Shown: positions 1 through 11,040, counted from the first letter of the stretch. The stretch is DNA of 64,000 bases from Limnomonas spitsbergensis (GCA_037349105.1 JAYJMM010000102.1:2604001-2668000), one strand, 5' to 3'. Notes: generated from the letters alone by a model not told the origin. Numbers and translations: made by a program.

Positions 1-531
1 ATGTGGCCTTCTTCAATGTGGCCAGCAGAAGTCCATCATCCCCTTGCTCTGCCCATGAAGGCCTCCATGCAAACTCCTTCCATGGGGCTGACTGAAGTCC
101 ATGACCTCATTGCCCTTGCGATGGTGGCCTCCATGCAAACTCCTTCCATGGGGCCAGCTGAAGTCCAACCCCTCCTTGCTCTGCCGATGTAGGCCTCCAT
201 GCAAACTCTTCTCATGATGCCAGCTGAAGTCCATCCCCTCCTTGCTCTGCCGATGTAGGCCTCCATGCAAACTCGTCTCATGAAGCCAGCTGAAGTCCAT
301 CCCCTCCCTGCCCTGCCGATGTAGGCCTCCATGCAAACTCGTCTCATGAAGCCAGCTGAAGTCCATCCCCTCCTTGCCCGCCGATGTAGGCCTCCATGCA
401 AACTCCTCTCATGGGGCCAGCTGAAGTCCATCCCCTCCTTGCCCGCTGATGTAGGCCTCCATGCAAACTCTTCTCACGGGGCCAGCTGAAGTCCATCCCC
501 TCCTTGCTCTGCTGATGTAGGCCTCCATGCA
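1..531. repeat. 66-bp tandem repeat, about 8 copies
   Basis: The motif GGCCTCCATGCAAACT recurs at about 60, 126, 192, 258, 324, 389, 454 and (start only) 520, a period of 65-66 bp. Each unit also holds CAGCTGAAGTCCATCCCCTC. Because 66 is a multiple of three, long open frames run through it on both strands. They have repeat-peptide composition and no exon structure, so I do not call a gene. The array runs off the left edge. Confidence 0.9.
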
Positions 532-1159
532 GGGGGACAGTGCTGTCTCCATGCCCTGTGGGGCTCTCGAAGGGTGCCCAACAACGCACAGCCAGAGCAG
601 TTCTTTCAGCACTCAATCCCAGGTAAGGAACGTGTAACCCAGGAGCATCAAACAGCAATACATGAGGATAAGTGTACGCATGTACTGATGCAAGAAGGGA
701 GGAAAAGCTACCAGGACTACTTTTGTGGAGGTATGGAGGAATTCAGGGATCCATTTCTGTCCACATTCTATTAGTCCACAAATATTGACTACTGGTACTG
801 GATGGGTCTTGAAACAGCAGGTGGCACGCGAAGCAAGCTTGATTTGTGTGGCACAACAGAGCGCTATGCTCCCTTGTCCCCTCATCTTTGGAGGGCGCCC
901 CCCCCCTCCAATCCTGTTATACAGCACCCCGTCACATGCCCCGCTCGATGCTTGGCATTAAATGCCTGCGAAGCCTTCCTGTAGGACTCCACGACGCTTA
1001 GCATGCGAATGAGCCGTTCTTGCACGAAGGGAGTCTTGATGCCTAAGCGAGTGAAGTTTTCCAAGCTTTCACAGTCCAGCAGAGCATAACATTTGATGCA
1101 TGGGACCTGTAAGTGAGTGATGCTTGTTGACACATTTTGTATGCAATGAACCCCTGCAG
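532..1159. other. Sequence upstream of the first recognised UQCC1-like exon
   Basis: Unique-looking sequence between the tandem array and the first exon I can defend. It should hold the promoter, 5' UTR and transit-peptide exon of the chaperone gene if these lie inside the window, but no open frame here ends in a donor with matching phase and recognisable mitochondrial presequence. The acceptor at 1159 (CCCCTGCAG) shows that an upstream exon exists. Confidence 0.4.
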
Positions 1160-4100
1160 GACTCCATGATGCATCTGGCAAACGCGCTGGCCATGCCCGC
1201 TGCAAGCCTCACATATGAGCGCGACGCGATCAAGCTGCCACAGCCACTGGACAACAAGATGGGGCGTCTCCTGCTAACGGTGCTAGGCTTCTACAGCCAC
1301 CAAAGCCAATTGCTACATGGTGAGCCTGGGGATGACGAGCTTCGGGTTTTGAAGTGAGGGGCTTGAACCAATGGGCTGGTTTTATGATCTGTGCGAGCTG
1401 CTTTATGGCGCTTCGATCATCAATCTGGGCAGCTGGGCTCAAAAGCTTTAAGGCCATGTGGAAGGAGAATCTTCTCCTGATGGTGTGGAAGGGGTCTGCA
1501 GCAGTCTTTCCCGGTGCCCGCTTAATGGGGCAAAAGATTCTTCATCCTCAATGTGCCCCACACCAACGCTTGACGATGTCATTTAGAGGGTCAAGGAACC
1601 TTAAATACCGGTATTTGCCACGCCAACATTTTAGGGTCCAGGGCGAACAGGGCGCGCTAGCAGCGCAAAGATGGAAATACAAAATTGGCCTGTTGGTTAG
1701 TCACCTGTCTCTGCAATTCTGGAGGAAAACAGGAAGTGGTATTCATTGACAGACTGTGTGTGTGTTCCTCCCTTCAGGCGGGCAGGAGCTGTACCAGGCC
1801 ATTAAAGAGCAGTGCGATGACGGTGCCCTGGTGGAAGGTGAGGTCAGAGAGTAAGAAGCTGTTTACAAGAGGTGAGGATACTAGCGTGCAGATCATTGCT
1901 GTCATGTTTTAGAGAGGGGCCTGTACACCTGGCTGTTGGTCGACTCTTTCAGGTGCCTCACAGAGAGAAATATTCAGGGGGCAGTCTACGTGCGGGGGTG
2001 GGGCATATGGCTGGTTTGCTTGGATTACTTCAGGCCATTTGCTAGGTGTGGCCAATCGCAAACATTGGCGAGCGCGAAGTCTGTTGCCTTGGCCAGCTTG
2101 TGAATTAAGAACAGCGGAACCCGGGAAATGGTTGGCAGAGTTTGAATTACGAGCAGCAGAACCCGGGAAATGGTTGTCAGCGTGTGAATTAAGAACAGCG
2201 GAACACGGGAAATGGTTGGCAGAGTAAGATCATAAGCTGAACACACAGCTGCTGTTCCCTTCCGCTACTTTCCCTCCCATCCCCTGCCCCCCCCCCCCCC
2301 CTCGTCCCTCCTCCTTTCCCCTGACTGTGCTACCTGCGTTACAGAAGTGCTGCATAGGAATGCTCCCTGAAATTCGGCGAGATTTGAATCAGCTGTTGTA
2401 AATTATTCACTACCATTTCCTGCCCCTCCCTTACTCCTCCTATCCGCCGACCTAGTGGTCCTTTCCCACACTGCCCTGCCTCACCGTTCAACCTAGACTG
2501 CATCATGTTTGTCTCCATCTTCAAGCTGCTGTCCCTAAATGCTGGGCTGCTGCTGCTGCTGCTGCCTTATCACTCCCCCCCTTGCCTCCCTTGTCCAGCC
2601 TTTGATCTGGACCCCAAAGTTTTCTTCTCCACCTACACGCTGCTGTCGCTCCACGTGTGGCTTCTGGTGCACCGCCTGGGCCACCGTAACGACAAGGATA
2701 CACGCAAGTTCAAGCAGCGCTTCTACACGCTGTTCCAAAATGATGTGGACTCACGTGTTCACAGGGCGGGCGTGCAGGTGAGGGGGGTCCCTTGGTATGG
2801 CGCAGTACAGTTTGGTACGGTCCGGTGTAGTACGGTGCCGTCCATTGTGGTAATAAGCAGTATACTAGGATACGGTGCAGTACGGGGGTACGGTATTTAG
2901 CAGGATTTAGTTTCGTAAGATCCTTGTTGTCGATATTGGGGTCACCCCCCGGAGTCGACTTCCTAGTTTGTACACCCTTCAAGTGCTTGCTAGTTGCTAT
3001 GACTGCCTCCTGGTGTTTCCTGCAGGGCTTGTCTGTATGTGATGGTGTAGCACATTATTTACTGCCCATAACTCATCAGCATTCATGGAAGACCGCATTA
3101 ATTTAGGTGCCATCCCTTGCGCGCGTATGTCAGTCGCAGCCCTGCCTCTGAAAACGTTTGTCACCGGATGCTTCTCCTGCAGGTGGGCGTCTCTAAGTGG
3201 CTCAAGCAGCTGGAGACGGTGTTCTATTCTTCGGGGATGGCCTTGGATAAGGTGGGGGGGGGGGGGCAGGCGGTCCCAAGCAAACCTCCTCAAGCTCAAT
3301 TTGGGTCCAAGTCGGTTGAGGCGCCAAGCGCCCTTCAACGTCTGGGACCCAAATTAAGCTCTTAGAGATTGGAAATTAAGTTTGGTTACCCTCTAGGTGG
3401 CGGAAATAAGTCATATTGTGTTCCGCTGCTGTGGCTGCTCGCGATGTTGCAGGCACCTGCCTGCCTGCATGGTGTGTGAGGTATTTTATCGCATTCTAAA
3501 ACTTATTCTCTGCTTGAGAACCTCAAGCTTGACGGCTCTAGGCATCAGGCATTTCCCCTCGCGGCCATCTGGTGTGCACGTACGGTCTAGTGATGCTTAG
3601 CACCCTACTCGATGAGTGGGGGCAATGTGTCCAAGCCCCTAAGCCTTTGCGCTCTTCAAGCCCTACCTAGAGCAGAGACACTCTGACTCAAAGCTCGCCA
3701 GTGCCCCAATCCTCACTGGTCTTATTGGGAGTAGTTGTGCAGAGTAGCCTGCCCATAGCCTGTCAGCTCTCCAGCATGCTACCAGAAAGAAGGAAACAGC
3801 GGTATTTGATTCTCTCCTACAAACTCTATAAAAGTAAAAGCTCGATAACACTTTTGGAAACGGAATGCCCAAGGCCTGGCAATTGCTGGAAGCGTGTTAC
3901 AACATTCGACTTCAATCAAATATTTAAGCTTAACAGATTTGTATGATACCACGAGGGTATATCACTATGTTTTGGTCCCGATCATCCTTTCAGACCTTCA
4001 ATAAACACAAATTAAAAGCAACGCATGGGGACATCGGCAAGTCAAGTGATTCGCTCATTCACTGGCTTCGTGCTTCTGCTGGATGCAGGTGTTATCTGGA

Positions 4101-4872
4101 GAGAGCCAGGAGAGTTTTACGGATGTGGTTCTGCGGCATTTCATGGGCGGGGATGACAGCAAGCGGGGGCAGGCGGACATCATTGCCAAGTACATACAGC
4201 GGGAGTTGCACTGCTTGCAGGTAAAGCCTGGGAATTGTGAGTGTAGGTGGAAGTGTGTCGAGGGCTGGAGGGAAGTGTGACGGGGGCTGATTTGGGAGTG
4301 TAACACGAAATATGTGGGAAGAGTGACAAAAGCCATGTGGGAAGTTTGGCAAGGGCTGTGCGGAAAGTGCGACGGGGTTGGGAGGGAAGCAAGAAAGGAC
4401 TGGGACTGGGTCATCTGACTCAGTACCTGGAAAGCCTTTGTTTGCTAGCAAAACAGAAGTCAAGGAGAAATAGTCTGGCCCAGGCATTCCCATGGACCTC
4501 GACCTGTTCCCCCAGCAGGGTCCAGAGGGTTGGAACGGTGCATAACCGCTAGATCCTGCTAAACACTTGGCCACGTGGGGTTGGTAGGGAATGACTCTGC
4601 TCAATTCCAGTACCACGCTCAGCCTGGATGTAGCATACACGCAGGGTCCAGAGGTGTGATGTCATTGACATGTTCTTCCATGTCCCTTCCTCCCTCCGCA
4701 GTTAACGGAGGACAGGTACATCCTCTTAGGGCACATCCAATTCAGTCAAGAGCCGTTTGAGCGCTTCAGGAGTGCGGCTAAGGACCGAGCCGACAATGTT
4801 GCCCTGCTGCAAGAGGAAGCTAGCCCTGTCAAGACGGGGCGCGCTGAGGAAGAGCAAGAGGGACGCACGTAG
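1160..4872 (+). CDS. UQCC1: Ubiquinol-cytochrome c chaperone (UQCC1/CBP3 family), 5' end incomplete
   Basis: Six exons are joined with conserved phase: 1160-1319, 1778-1837, 2599-2777, 3183-3251, 4089-4220 and 4702-4872 (stop TAG). All introns are GT-AG. They encode 256 residues of the ubiquinol-cytochrome c chaperone domain. Recognisable blocks are LLLTVLGFYSHQS near the start, a hydrophobic FFSTYTLLSLHVWLLVHRL segment in exon 3, VGVSKWLKQLETVFY in exon 4 and the C-terminal LTEDRYILLGHIQFSQEPFE. Proteins of this family act at the mitochondrial inner membrane in cytochrome b translation and stability, and so in assembly of complex III. The mitochondrial presequence and start codon are not identified and must lie before 1160. 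The family call rests on recognised sequence blocks, and I am fairly sure of it. A TGTAA signal follows 127 nt after the stop. Confidence 0.85.
2785..2905. repeat. Degenerate GTACGGT direct repeats in an intron
   Basis: The third intron of the chaperone gene carries several spaced copies of GTACGGT/AGTACGG-like words (CAGTACAG, GGTACGGTCC, TAGTACGGTGCC, GATACGGTGCAG, GGGTACGGTA). Similar CCGTAT-rich wording occurs in the small element at 7826-7958. Confidence 0.5.
3290..3359. repeat. Inverted repeat (hairpin) in an intron
   Basis: AGCTCAATTTGGGTCC on the left pairs with GGGACCCAAATTAAGCT on the right. The inner parts (GTTGAGGCGC / GCGCCCTTCAAC) extend the stem, leaving only a few unpaired bases at the tip. 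It lies just after the donor at 3251/3252 and a poly-G run. Confidence 0.75.
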
Positions 4873-4998
4873 AGGCCCGCTTTCTTCGGTCTTTGTGTGT
4901 GTGGGGGGGGGATGGGAGGGGGGGTATTTCTTTGATCTAATTTGTCTCGTGGTCTTGAATACCAGGCTGCATGATCTGCCTCCAGGCCACAAAAGCGA

Positions 4999-5003
4999 TG
5001 TAA
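4999..5003 (+). terminator. TGTAA polyadenylation signal of the chaperone gene
   Basis: TGTAA, the usual green-algal polyadenylation motif, lies 127 nt downstream of the stop at 4872. Confidence 0.6.
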
Positions 5004-5696
5004 ATATCGAAGATGCTTAATGCTAGCATTTGTTTGAGGTGAAACTGCAACACCTCCAAGCTTTACTCAGTAAGTTTGAATGTGTGTGAAGGAGGAAATA
5101 AATTGGAGACGAGGCTGGAGGTAAAATGAAAGAATTATATATGAAGGGCCAGACAGGAAGCTGGAGTGGCAAGGTGAAGCAAGTATCAGCCCCTGAAGCA
5201 AGTATCAGCCCCTGAAAAGCCTAGGCCTCAATAGTGCCTACTGTGTATCATCCAATAGGGAACAGGGAGCCGATCGGGTTCCGAGCCCAGAACTGCCGAG
5301 GTGGAAATAACCGGGCTCAGTAAAACCATGGTCTCGGCGCAAGCCGAGGCCAGACGACCCTTTTCAGACCCGCATTTCGGCTAAGCCAGATAGATTTTAA
5401 TGGCAGCTCGGCAACTCGGCTTGCCGGGTTAGCGATAATGTCGAACTCAAGAGATACCGGAAGCCTGGAAGGTCCCATTGTAATCGACGACGAGGTCGAA
5501 GCCGGCTGTCCCTACCACCAGACCCACACTTTCCGTTTCAAAATTAGCGCTGGGGTGACCTCCCCGATAGATGTGGGACTCGCGGAACCGAAGACAGGAA
5601 TTTTCACGAGCCTTCCGTATAGGCTGCTGGCTTGGTTCAAGAGTTTTCGTTCGTTCAAATTTTTGTTTCAAACAGAGTTGTGTTGACACATATATG

Positions 5697-5757
5697 AGCC
5701 CACGCGGCCGAGCTTTGAGCGGGCCCAGAGGTGTAACGTTAATGACATATATGAGTT
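5697..5757 (+). repeat. Dispersed repeat family B copy (GCGGCCGAG...GTGTAACG type)
   Basis: Contains CCCACGCGGCCGAG followed by GCCCAGAGGTGTAACGTTAA. The same two blocks in the same order recur at about 34126-34216, 49015-49075, 54747-54785, 54886-54945 and 55908-55950, with partial copies near 4645 and (inverted) 11800. Confidence 0.7.
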
Positions 5758-5785
5758 GAAATTTGCGTAACGGCGCGGACGCGGC

Positions 5786-5855
5786 CTAGGCCCATGCCGC
5801 GTTGGTTGTTTCCTTAACCCTCACGCCCCTGCGGAGCGTAGTTTTCTTTGTTTCT
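5786..5855 (+). repeat. Dispersed repeat family C copy
   Basis: GCCGCGTTGGTTGTTTCC, then CTCACGCCCC, then GAGCGTAGTTTTC. Similar blocks in the same order are at about 13995-14062, 29845-29912 and, partially, 52733-52760. Confidence 0.55.
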
Positions 5856-6616
5856 TTCTTTGAAGTTTACGTGGTATGGCGTTTCCAAAACGTGCAAGCA
5901 GGTAGCTTCCTTTCTTTGCCATCCACAGGTCTCCAGGGTAGTTTTGTAAAATAACGCAATCAGCGTCCACACTTGTCCACACTTTCCAGTCCCGAAAAAA
6001 TCCGAGCCCAGATTAACCAGATATCGATCTCCCTTAAAAACGTACATTTACTCTCCAACGTTTCAGTCAAATGACATGACATTACTTGCCAATGTTGGCA
6101 AGAAAGTGACGTCATTTTTCTTAAGCCCGTCATCTTTGAAGAGGCGCGCATGCCATTAAATACATGCATTACTTGTTATTTATCGACCTCGATTCCGATC
6201 GTACCAAGTGCCCAGAGGGCCTCCATGGAAGCGGGGGTGTTGCAGGCGAGGTTGGACAACCGTAATCGTTGCGGCAACCTTCAAAACTGATACCCCGCCA
6301 CGACACCCCTCTAGATGAAGCACGTTACCACCAGAACCCCACCCGAAAGCAGCTGCACACGTATCCACCAAACCTGGAAAAAGGGTATCCAACCAACAGA
6401 AGGAGACAAGAGCTGACATGACGCCAGAAAGTATGGAGAAGTATGGACACTAAGAGGGCCAAGGGCAGAAAAATCCCGAAGGCATAAACCCCCACCCACA
6501 AAGACGAAACCCACAAACCCAGCAGCCAACCATATAAGGCCCAAAATACCCCGCGGCCCGCACAACACGAAGCAAGAACCGCGAACAGGACCAGCACAAC
6601 CGAAGCCAAGGACTAG

Positions 6617-7240
6617 TCACAAAGAGGGCGAGGAGGGGTACAACGACCCAAAGTTCAAGTTCAAGTTCAAAGCATAAAGGGATGCCTCCTGGGGAGCAGC
6701 TGGCGCATAAAGTGAGACGCTGAACTTCCACTTGGTCACCAAGTTGGTGACCACCATCTTGGCCCTGTTGAATTAGGCTGCGAAGCCCAGTCTACGGGCC
6801 TCCAAGAAAGTAGGCTTAAAAGCTTGGTGGTTAGCACGCTCCTCTGGACCCAAAGAGTCATGGAAGACCAGATGTGCTCCTTACAGTTTGCACCGAGCGC
6901 GGACTAGGGCCTTCGCCTAGGCCAGGTTCTCCACGCGAATGAAGTACATGCACAATTTGTCAGTCGGCAAGACCTTGCCAAGGGGGACAGCCTCAACGAC
7001 ACGGACCTCCTCTGCCGGGTTGAGGCGCTCATGGATGAGCGCGGTGATGGCGGCAACATCCGGTGTGCCATGCATTTGATGTGCAGGCATTTGATGTGCA
7101 TGCACACGATGTGCAGGCATTTGCCCAATGCGTCCTACCCAGGTGGATACCAGACAGTGCGCCCCGTATGCGTCGGTCACACTAAAAGTGTCATCCTGGC
7201 CTACCGGGCCCACATATGGACATCTTTGAGACTTTGACAT
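6617..7240 (-). pseudogene. Decayed LINE ORF1-like fragment
   Basis: Read on the minus strand in one frame, the region gives a continuous protein-like stretch of about 207 codons interrupted by three stops (at the codon after ENLA, after RARCKL and after GFAA). Readable blocks include AAITALIHERLNPAEEV, LPTDKLCMYFIRVENLA and GAHLVFHDSLGPEERANHQA, then FKPTFLEARRLGF. The arrangement of a small alpha/beta fold followed by a PEERA-type helix and a basic tail resembles the C-terminal part of ORF1 proteins of non-LTR retrotransposons in green algae. This is pattern recognition from memory, not a database hit. No reverse transcriptase remains nearby, so it is a relic. The N-terminal part overlaps a short CATTTGATGTGCAGG tandem repeat (about 7070-7125). 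Confidence 0.5.
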
Positions 7241-7825
7241 ATAAACAAGTTGTTACATCGTTGCACTTTAATTTTGCGCTTTACAAACTTGTCTACACCC
7301 CAGGTCACAAATCTCACTCCATGTGGGCCTATGGGGCCCTGGGCCTCGCTTGCTTATCGTATGGTTCGTTTGAACACAAGTCATGAATCATGATCCGTCC
7401 ATTTGCAAATTTCTTTCAAACGTGGACAATTTTGGTGCCCTCTGCACTAGTCCGACCTTTGCAGACGTCAGTTACTGTGCGTGGCCGGTAGTCTAGTACC
7501 GGTACGCGAAGGTCACGCTAAAAGTGCATGGCAAATCCCACATACATGCCACATACGGCTAGCCTCATCACCACCGCCAGCAAGCCATCTACATCTGATG
7601 TCGCGCCTGCTGGAAGTGAATGCTATATGGCTGGCAACCCCCCCCCATTTCTGATCCTTGCCCTCCTTTCGTGCCCCATGTTGCATACAGGCTTATCTGC
7701 AATGAATCAAGCGACAGTGAAGAGCCACCTTGCATCCCAAACATGCTCCATCTTTTGAACACCTCAACATGATGTCAATTCATAGACGAATGAATGCAGT
7801 TAGTACACGTGCGTATGTGGTGTGT
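7241..7825. other. Intergenic, nothing recognised
   Basis: Low coding potential on both strands. A short open frame (7528-7758, +) has no recognisable content. I see no repeat longer than a few bases. Confidence 0.4.
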
Positions 7826-7958
7826 GCCAGCATGGTAGCACAATCCGCCTGAATCTGTACCGTATCAAGCCGTATCGTGGCACTTGGGTAGTACGATCCG
7901 GCTGAAACTTTGCCGCATATTGCGCCGTATAGTGCCGTATTGTGCTACCATGCGTGCC
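7826..7958. mobile_element. Small MITE-like element with terminal inverted repeats
   Basis: Left end TGCCAGCATGGTAGCACAAT and right end ATTGTGCTACCATGCGTGCCA are near-perfect inverted repeats of about 20 bp around a ~95-bp core. The core is itself a degenerate tandem duplication of about 47 bp (GTAGCACAATCCGCCTGAA versus GTAGTACGATCCGGCTGAA) rich in CCGTAT. No target-site duplication is obvious. Confidence 0.6.
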
Positions 7959-8106
7959 AGGCCACCTTCAGAGGCTTGTGGACCGCCACCACTAGGCTGA
8001 TAGGGACTTAAACTTGAGCCGCATTCTCCGGCCGGTGGCCCCAACTACCCCAACACCAGGTCTTGTTGCACCGGGCCCCTCGGTCATAGGCCCTTATATA
8101 GGAGAT

Positions 8107-8919
8107 TGCATGAAGTCCCCTCACCTAATTAGTTGCACTACAAAGCTGGTTCCTGCTGTTTTCCTTGCTCCGTTGGTTTGTTCCGCTCCCATGGTGTAGT
8201 CTGCCTGTCCTTGCTTGTTAGCTGTTTGTCCCTTTTTTACAGCCTCCCTATCATACTGCCGCTGACTAAGACCGCCTTTCTGTTTTGTTCCGCAATCCGT
8301 ACAACAAGCCAACAGGCGGCTGCAGAACCCATCGTGTAGCTCGCCGAGAGGCGATGCATCTCAAAGGCGTATCACGACGGTGCATCGCATGCCAGCCTTG
8401 CCACAGCTGCCACTCCTTGACATCCCCGTCAGGCCCAACATGCATGGGCTCAAACGACTAGGACGTGGGCCCTGAGGCATCATCAGGTAGGCAGCTGATG
8501 GGTCATGCATCATTTCCCAGCATGACCTAGCAGCTGCCTACCTGATGATGCCTCATGGCCTACCTCCTGGTCGTTGGAGCCCGTGTTGGGCCGGACGGGG
8601 ATGTCAAGGAGTGGTTGTTGTGGCAGGGCTGGCATGCGATGCACCGTCGTGATACGCCCTTGTTGAGATGCATCGCCCCTCGGCGAGTTGCACGATGGGT
8701 TCTGCAGCCGCTTGTGGACTTGCTGTACGGACTGCGGAACAAAACAGAAAGGTGACCCTAGTCAGCGCCAGTATGGTAGGGAGGCTGTGAAAAAGGGACA
8801 GGCAGCGAACAAGCAAGAATAGGCAGACTACACCATGGGAGCGGAACAAACCGACGGATAAAGGGGGAAAACAGGAACCAGCTTAGTGGTGCAACTAGTT
8901 AGCTGAGGGACTTCATGCA
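8107..8919. mobile_element. Long inverted repeat (foldback element), arms of about 400 bp
   Basis: The left arm, about 8107-8507, is complementary over nearly its whole length to the right arm, about 8521-8919, with a loop of about 13 nt (CATCATTTCCCAG). The outer ends are TGCATGAAGTCC and GGACTTCATGCA. Matching internal blocks can be followed throughout: GTTTGTTCCGCTCCCATGG against CCATGGGAGCGGAACAAAC, the TTCTGTTTTGTTCCG block, and GCATCATCAGGTAGGCAGCT near the centre. The arms differ by scattered substitutions and small indels. Open frames inside are mirror images of each other and are not genes. It could be a foldback or MITE element, or the template of a long hairpin RNA. Confidence 0.9.
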
Positions 8920-9150
8920 GTCACAGTATATTGCAGTACACGTGACAGAATCGTATCGCCGCTCATTGCGGCCACGGAGACTCGGCAGCTTCTCTGCGGA
9001 GTTCCCGAATATAGATCGGGAGCCCAGCATCCTACTTTCGGGTTGGCCCGAGGCAGTGTTTCCCCTACTAAGTAATTAGGGCATGCTGGGGCCTTTGTCT
9101 CCCGGCGTGCACTCTGGTTTCCACTCGTCCCTTTTATGTGGACATACCTC
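8920..9150 (-). repeat. Dispersed repeat family D, copy 1
   Basis: Its reverse complement matches 61880-62110 in order: AAGGGAC, then ACTCCGCAGA.AAGCTGC, GGCCGC, and TTCTGTCACGT followed by ATATACTGTGAC. It abuts the right end of the long inverted repeat exactly where the family-specific sequence stops. Confidence 0.7.
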
Positions 9151-9824
9151 TAACTGTAAATATGACCGGCTAGTATCAAGTGATATACCCAGTGAAGAGC
9201 TTTAAGTCAGTATCACGACACCAATCAAGCCTAGATCAGCGTCCATGCAGTTCGTTTGATTCGGATCTTCCTTTCTTTCTTTCTTGATTCGTCTCTTTCG
9301 GCATGGCAAACCGCCTGTTGGCGGCAAAGATCTTGCAGGCGAAGAGATGGGGAAAGATCTTGCAGGTGAAGAGCATGATAAAGAGCTGCACATAGAGCAA
9401 AGATCAACACAAAGAGCAACGCAAAGAGCCGAGTGCAGAGCAAAGAGCAGAGTGCAGCGCAAAGTGCAGATATCATGTCGTCGTCTGCCTGCCTGCGTGT
9501 GCGGGTTTCCCCTAGAGCATCATTGGTTTTGGTACCAGCGGTGCAGGCCAGAAGTTTTAGACAGTTCCATAGCAGAGGCTTCATAGCTTGTGTGGGTGGG
9601 TTGTCGGGAAGGTGGCATCGACGTGGCATGCCACGTGGCGCAAGCGTGTTAGCTTGATACGCCCGGAAGTTCAAATTGCTATCACATAGCTCCTAGCCCG
9701 GACGTCATGTGTCACGATCATCAACAATCCTGCAATTTTGGTGAGGAACAAATGATGCGTTACCCTCCTTTGAGTTTCTGCCTCTATCGGCGAACGATAT
9801 CAGAATTGCAAAAGGACCTGCTGG
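9151..9824. other. Upstream region of the unknown three-exon gene
   Basis: Contains a simple-sequence patch (about 9330-9470) built from GCAAAGAGCAGAGT-like words. No supported coding exon was found. The promoter and 5' UTR of the gene starting at 9825 should lie here. Confidence 0.35.
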
Positions 9825-11040
9825 ATGCCCAAGCTCGAGACCATGTACCGGTATCAAGCCAAGATAAAAGATCTGCAACCACTGCCCAAAAGAGCCATGC
9901 GCCTGATGCCTAAGCTGCTGGATGATCTTCCAATGGAAATCGATCTTCATCAGAGCCTCCCCCAGATTCAAAGAGAAGTCGAGGAGAAAGAAGAATCCTT
10001 GCAGATACCGGTACTTAGACGGAATACCGTAGGCTCAATCCTCTCATCTTGGCATATGCCAGTTGTACAGGAGCAGGAGGATCTCGGTAAGTGCATTGTT
10101 TTTATTTTGCTGTCCTAAAAGCAAGCAGGCATCAGTTGCCTAGCAATGCACCCACATCTAATCTGAAAAAATGATCAACTCACAAATTGTACCGGTATGC
10201 TCGCCGGTATCAGGGGTCGGTATGTATGACTCTACATGAAATCTACTCTTGCTGAATCTCTCATGTTTGGTGACTCGACAATCTGCTTCTTGTGCCACCC
10301 TTTCCTGCTGTTTCTTTGACTTTGACTGTAGAAGGCTCTGAGGAGAAACCAGCTGATGCACCTAAAGCCCTTGATGATGCTGTTAAGCTAAACAAGCTGC
10401 CAATGCTGCAAGCCTACTCCACCACAGGTAAGGCTCGCTACAAATCTTCAAGAAGGTATCAGATTTCCCCCCAGGCAGATGCCCCCTGTTGTTTTGACAC
10501 CTACTTTGCGTTTACCTCAAGCATTTTCGAGTTCAGCATGCTTTGGTCTCGGTCAGGTTTGGGATGATCACCTCGGCTTGCGGTCTGGCCCCAGCCCTGA
10601 CCAAGACCAAAGCTTTGTTAACTGATTCGGGCAGTCCATTAGCCTGCACATATATTTTCTTTCCACCCATTCCAGGCAACATGAAATATGCACAATATGC
10701 TGGATCTGGGGCCATGCCACAAAACACGCCGCCAATGCTGCCAGCCGCCTCAGCAGGCAGGTCTGGGCTTGCAGTAGATCCTAAATTGGCAGCTGCTTTC
10801 GCAACCAGTGCAGCTGCGAAGGCCTCCGTAAAACAATACGCATCGCGCTTGCGATTCTTTTTCAAATATGCCATCCTTGATGCCTTCCTTGCTGCCGTAG
10901 GCGTGCTCGAGCTACAATCGAACACCCTCCGACCGGCAGGCGGCAGCGTCTCCCGCGTCTTAGCCGCTGAATTTCACTTGATGATCAGGTGCGTTTGCGG
11001 TGCAAACATCATGCACTGGTTCCGATCCTTCTGCTCTTGA
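9825..11040 (+). CDS. Protein of unknown function, three exons
   Basis: Exons 9825-10086, 10332-10427 and 10676-11040 join with matching phases (1 and 1) across GT-AG introns (donors CTCG/GTAAGT and ACAG/GTAAGG; acceptors ACTGTAG and CATTCCAG) to give 240 residues. I do not recognise the family. The N-terminal third is charged and helical-looking (LPQIQREVEEKEESLQIP). The middle is acidic and polar (EGSEEKPADAPKALDDA). The C-terminal third is Ala-rich with one hydrophobic segment (LRFFFKYAILDAFLAAVGVL) that could be a membrane or buried helix. A same-frame stop at 9771-9773 and the first ATG at 9825 set the start, but an upstream exon cannot be excluded. A TGTAA motif 71 nt after the stop supports a real transcript. 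A further intron could begin at ATGATCAG/GTGCGT near 10989, which would change the C terminus. Confidence 0.5.
10540..10616. repeat. Intronic hairpin
   Basis: GCTTTGGTCTCGGTCAGG pairs with CCCTGACCAAGACCAAAGC around a ~35-nt loop within the second intron of the unknown gene. Confidence 0.6.

Larger units (their letters stand above)
5004..6616. other. Intergenic region with repeat fragments and one orphan open frame
   Basis: No gene is supported. An ATG-initiated frame at 5438-5686 (+, 82 codons plus stop, containing PIVIDDEVEAGCPYHQTHTF) is open and follows a GC-rich stretch. It has no recognised family, no downstream exon and no nearby polyadenylation motif, and could be a transposon fragment. 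Copies of two dispersed repeats lie at about 5697-5757 and 5786-5855. Confidence 0.4.

Noticed and set aside
2997..3040. A further acceptor decoy (TTTCCTGCAG/GGCTTGTCTG) before the chaperone exon at 3183
   Set aside because: Similarity to the real exon start is too weak to separate from chance by eye.
10533..10925. 130-codon minus-strand frame
   Set aside because: It is antisense to the third exon of the 9825-11040 gene; the plus-strand reading has matched splice phases and a TGTAA.
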